Part shown: in pieces, positions 4,975 to 5,803 of the stretch
How the letters are laid out: every line of letters begins with the position of its first letter
How positions within the stretch are numbered: position 1 is the first letter of the stretch
Assembly: GCA_029932895.1 (NCBI GenBank)
Contig: JAOZPF010000194.1
Location: 1 to 5,803 of the forward strand
Length of the DNA: 5,803 nucleotides
Direction of reading: 5' to 3'
From: Anaerolineae bacterium
Lineage (GTDB): Bacteria; Chloroflexota; Anaerolineae; B4-G1; DUEL01
The notes under the pieces: model-generated
Database searches by the model: none
Told to the model about the DNA's origin: nothing
What the model saw: the letters and a program-made list of their open reading frames with translations, nothing else
Program-made: the position numbers and the translations under genes

Positions 4975-5803
4975 ATGTTCAACATCGTTGAGAAACGACG
5001 CTGGTACTTTATCGGTTCAGGGATAGTCATCCTTTTGGGTATAGTGGCTATGCTGATGAGCCAGGCCCATTTTGGAACGCCGGCGCGGCTCAGTATCGAC
5101 TTTACCGGCGGCAGTCTGTTCGTGATTCACTTTGATGCGCCCGCCAACGAGGCGGCAATCCGCACGGTCTTTACCGCCAATGGCCTGGAGGACATTATCG
5201 TGCAGCGGTTGGGGGCGGAGGAGGAGAACACCTGGCAGGTGCGAACCAAGGAGGCTTCCTCCGAACAGGTGCAGGCGGTTCTCGCTGACCTGAATGAACA
5301 GGTGGCGCCGGTGAACCGCGATCTGTTGACCTACGAATCGGTCTCGCCGATTATCGGTGGTGAGGTGACACGGGCGGCGGGGATCGCCGTCGGGGTCGCC
5401 GCGCTCATCATCCTGCTCTTTATCTGGTGGTCCTTCCGTCGGGTTCCCCACGCTTTCCGCTATGGCACCGCCGCGATCGTCGCATTGATCCACGACATCC
5501 TGGTTGCCCTGGGCTTTTTCGCCCTGATGGGTCTGCTGCGCGGCTGGGAGGTGGATGCCTTGTTCCTGACAGCTATCCTCACCGTCACCGGCTTTTCGGT
5601 GCAGGATACCATCGTTGTCTTTGACCGCATCCGGGAGAACCTGCCGCGCCATCGCGGTGAGTCCTTTGAGCGCGTGGTCAATCGCTCGATCCTGGAGACC
5701 ATCCACCGCTCCCTGGCGACGCAGTTGAACGCCATCTTTGTGATGATTGCCATCATCATCTTTGGCGGGGAGACGATCCGTCCCTTTATCGCGACCATGC
5801 TGT
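4975..5803 (+). CDS. secF: Protein translocase subunit SecF (partial, C-terminus beyond window edge)
   Basis: SecF is the partner of SecD in the proton-driven SecDF complex of the Sec export machinery. The 276 codons present run off the right edge; the last membrane segment and tail (perhaps 25-60 residues) are missing. TM1 is at about 11-29. The family block LSIDFTGGSLFVIHF (39-53) and a small extracytoplasmic P4 domain follow, to about 133. Membrane segments come at about 134-152, 164-187, 196-216 and 245-263. The signature block GFSVQDTIVVFDRIREN (206-222) includes D211, the proton-pathway aspartate, and FGGETIRPF (263-271) is present. ATG 4975 is preferred because AGGGGG (4961-4966) lies 8 nt upstream and the protein starts with the usual short basic N-terminus before TM1; ATG 4967 meets a stop after two codons. 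The gene starts 12 nt after secD and is almost certainly co-transcribed and co-assembled with it. Confidence 0.96.
   Translation, partial: MFNIVEKRRWYFIGSGIVILLGIVAMLMSQAHFGTPARLSIDFTGGSLFVIHFDAPANEAAIRTVFTANGLEDIIVQRLGAEEENTWQVRTKEASSEQVQAVLADLNEQVAPVNRDLLTYESVSPIIGGEVTRAAGIAVGVAALIILLFIWWSFRRVPHAFRYGTAAIVALIHDILVALGFFALMGLLRGWEVDALFLTAILTVTGFSVQDTIVVFDRIRENLPRHRGESFERVVNRSILETIHRSLATQLNAIFVMIAIIIFGGETIRPFIATML

Noticed and set aside
4971..4976. TATAAT just before and overlapping the secF start codon, looking like a -10 box.
   Set aside because: No -35-like hexamer lies about 17 bp upstream, and the 12-nt secD-secF gap argues for simple co-transcription.
5017..5706. A 229-codon minus-strand open frame opposite secF.
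   Set aside because: The plus strand in this span encodes unmistakable SecF; the antisense product is hydrophilic and featureless.

Overview
The window carries two divergently transcribed gene groups separated by about 270 bp of regulatory DNA, all in GC-rich bacterial DNA. Separate secD and secF genes, good Shine-Dalgarno sites, a GTG start and a close-to-consensus housekeeping promoter pair all indicate a bacterium. The proteins (a Pro/Thr-rich SecD insert, a large membrane-anchored metallophosphoesterase, a stand-alone SCP2-domain protein and an iron-type alcohol dehydrogenase) look most like Chloroflexota (Anaerolineae/Caldilineae type). That placement is an inference from protein style, not something proven here.

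Left part, minus strand (3170 down to 1): three closely packed genes read leftward as a probable operon. The first encodes a 629-residue calcineurin-like metallophosphoesterase with a predicted two-helix membrane hairpin inserted before its last metal-binding motif. The second encodes a 136-residue SCP2 sterol/lipid-carrier-domain protein. The third encodes an iron-containing alcohol dehydrogenase that is cut by the left edge of the window. Gaps of 24 and 16 nt, each holding a ribosome binding site, and the lack of any terminator support co-transcription.

Middle (3171-3444): two back-to-back promoters, each with a TTGACA -35 box and a 17-bp spacer. Their -35 boxes form a perfect 15-bp palindrome, so the two RNA polymerase sites must overlap. 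The rightward transcript then has a leader of about 158 nt with two GC-rich hairpins before secD.

Right part, plus strand (3445 to the end): secD (complete, 505 aa) and secF (276 codons, cut by the right edge), 12 nt apart. Together they encode the proton-driven SecDF accessory complex of the Sec translocon. SecD carries an unusual Thr/Ser/Pro-rich insert with a tandem repeat in its extracytoplasmic domain.

No tRNA, rRNA, CRISPR, insertion sequence or phage feature was seen. Most of the window is ordinary housekeeping and metabolic content. The points most worth a second look are the palindromic divergent promoter, the structured secD leader, the SecD insert and the architecture of the metallophosphoesterase.
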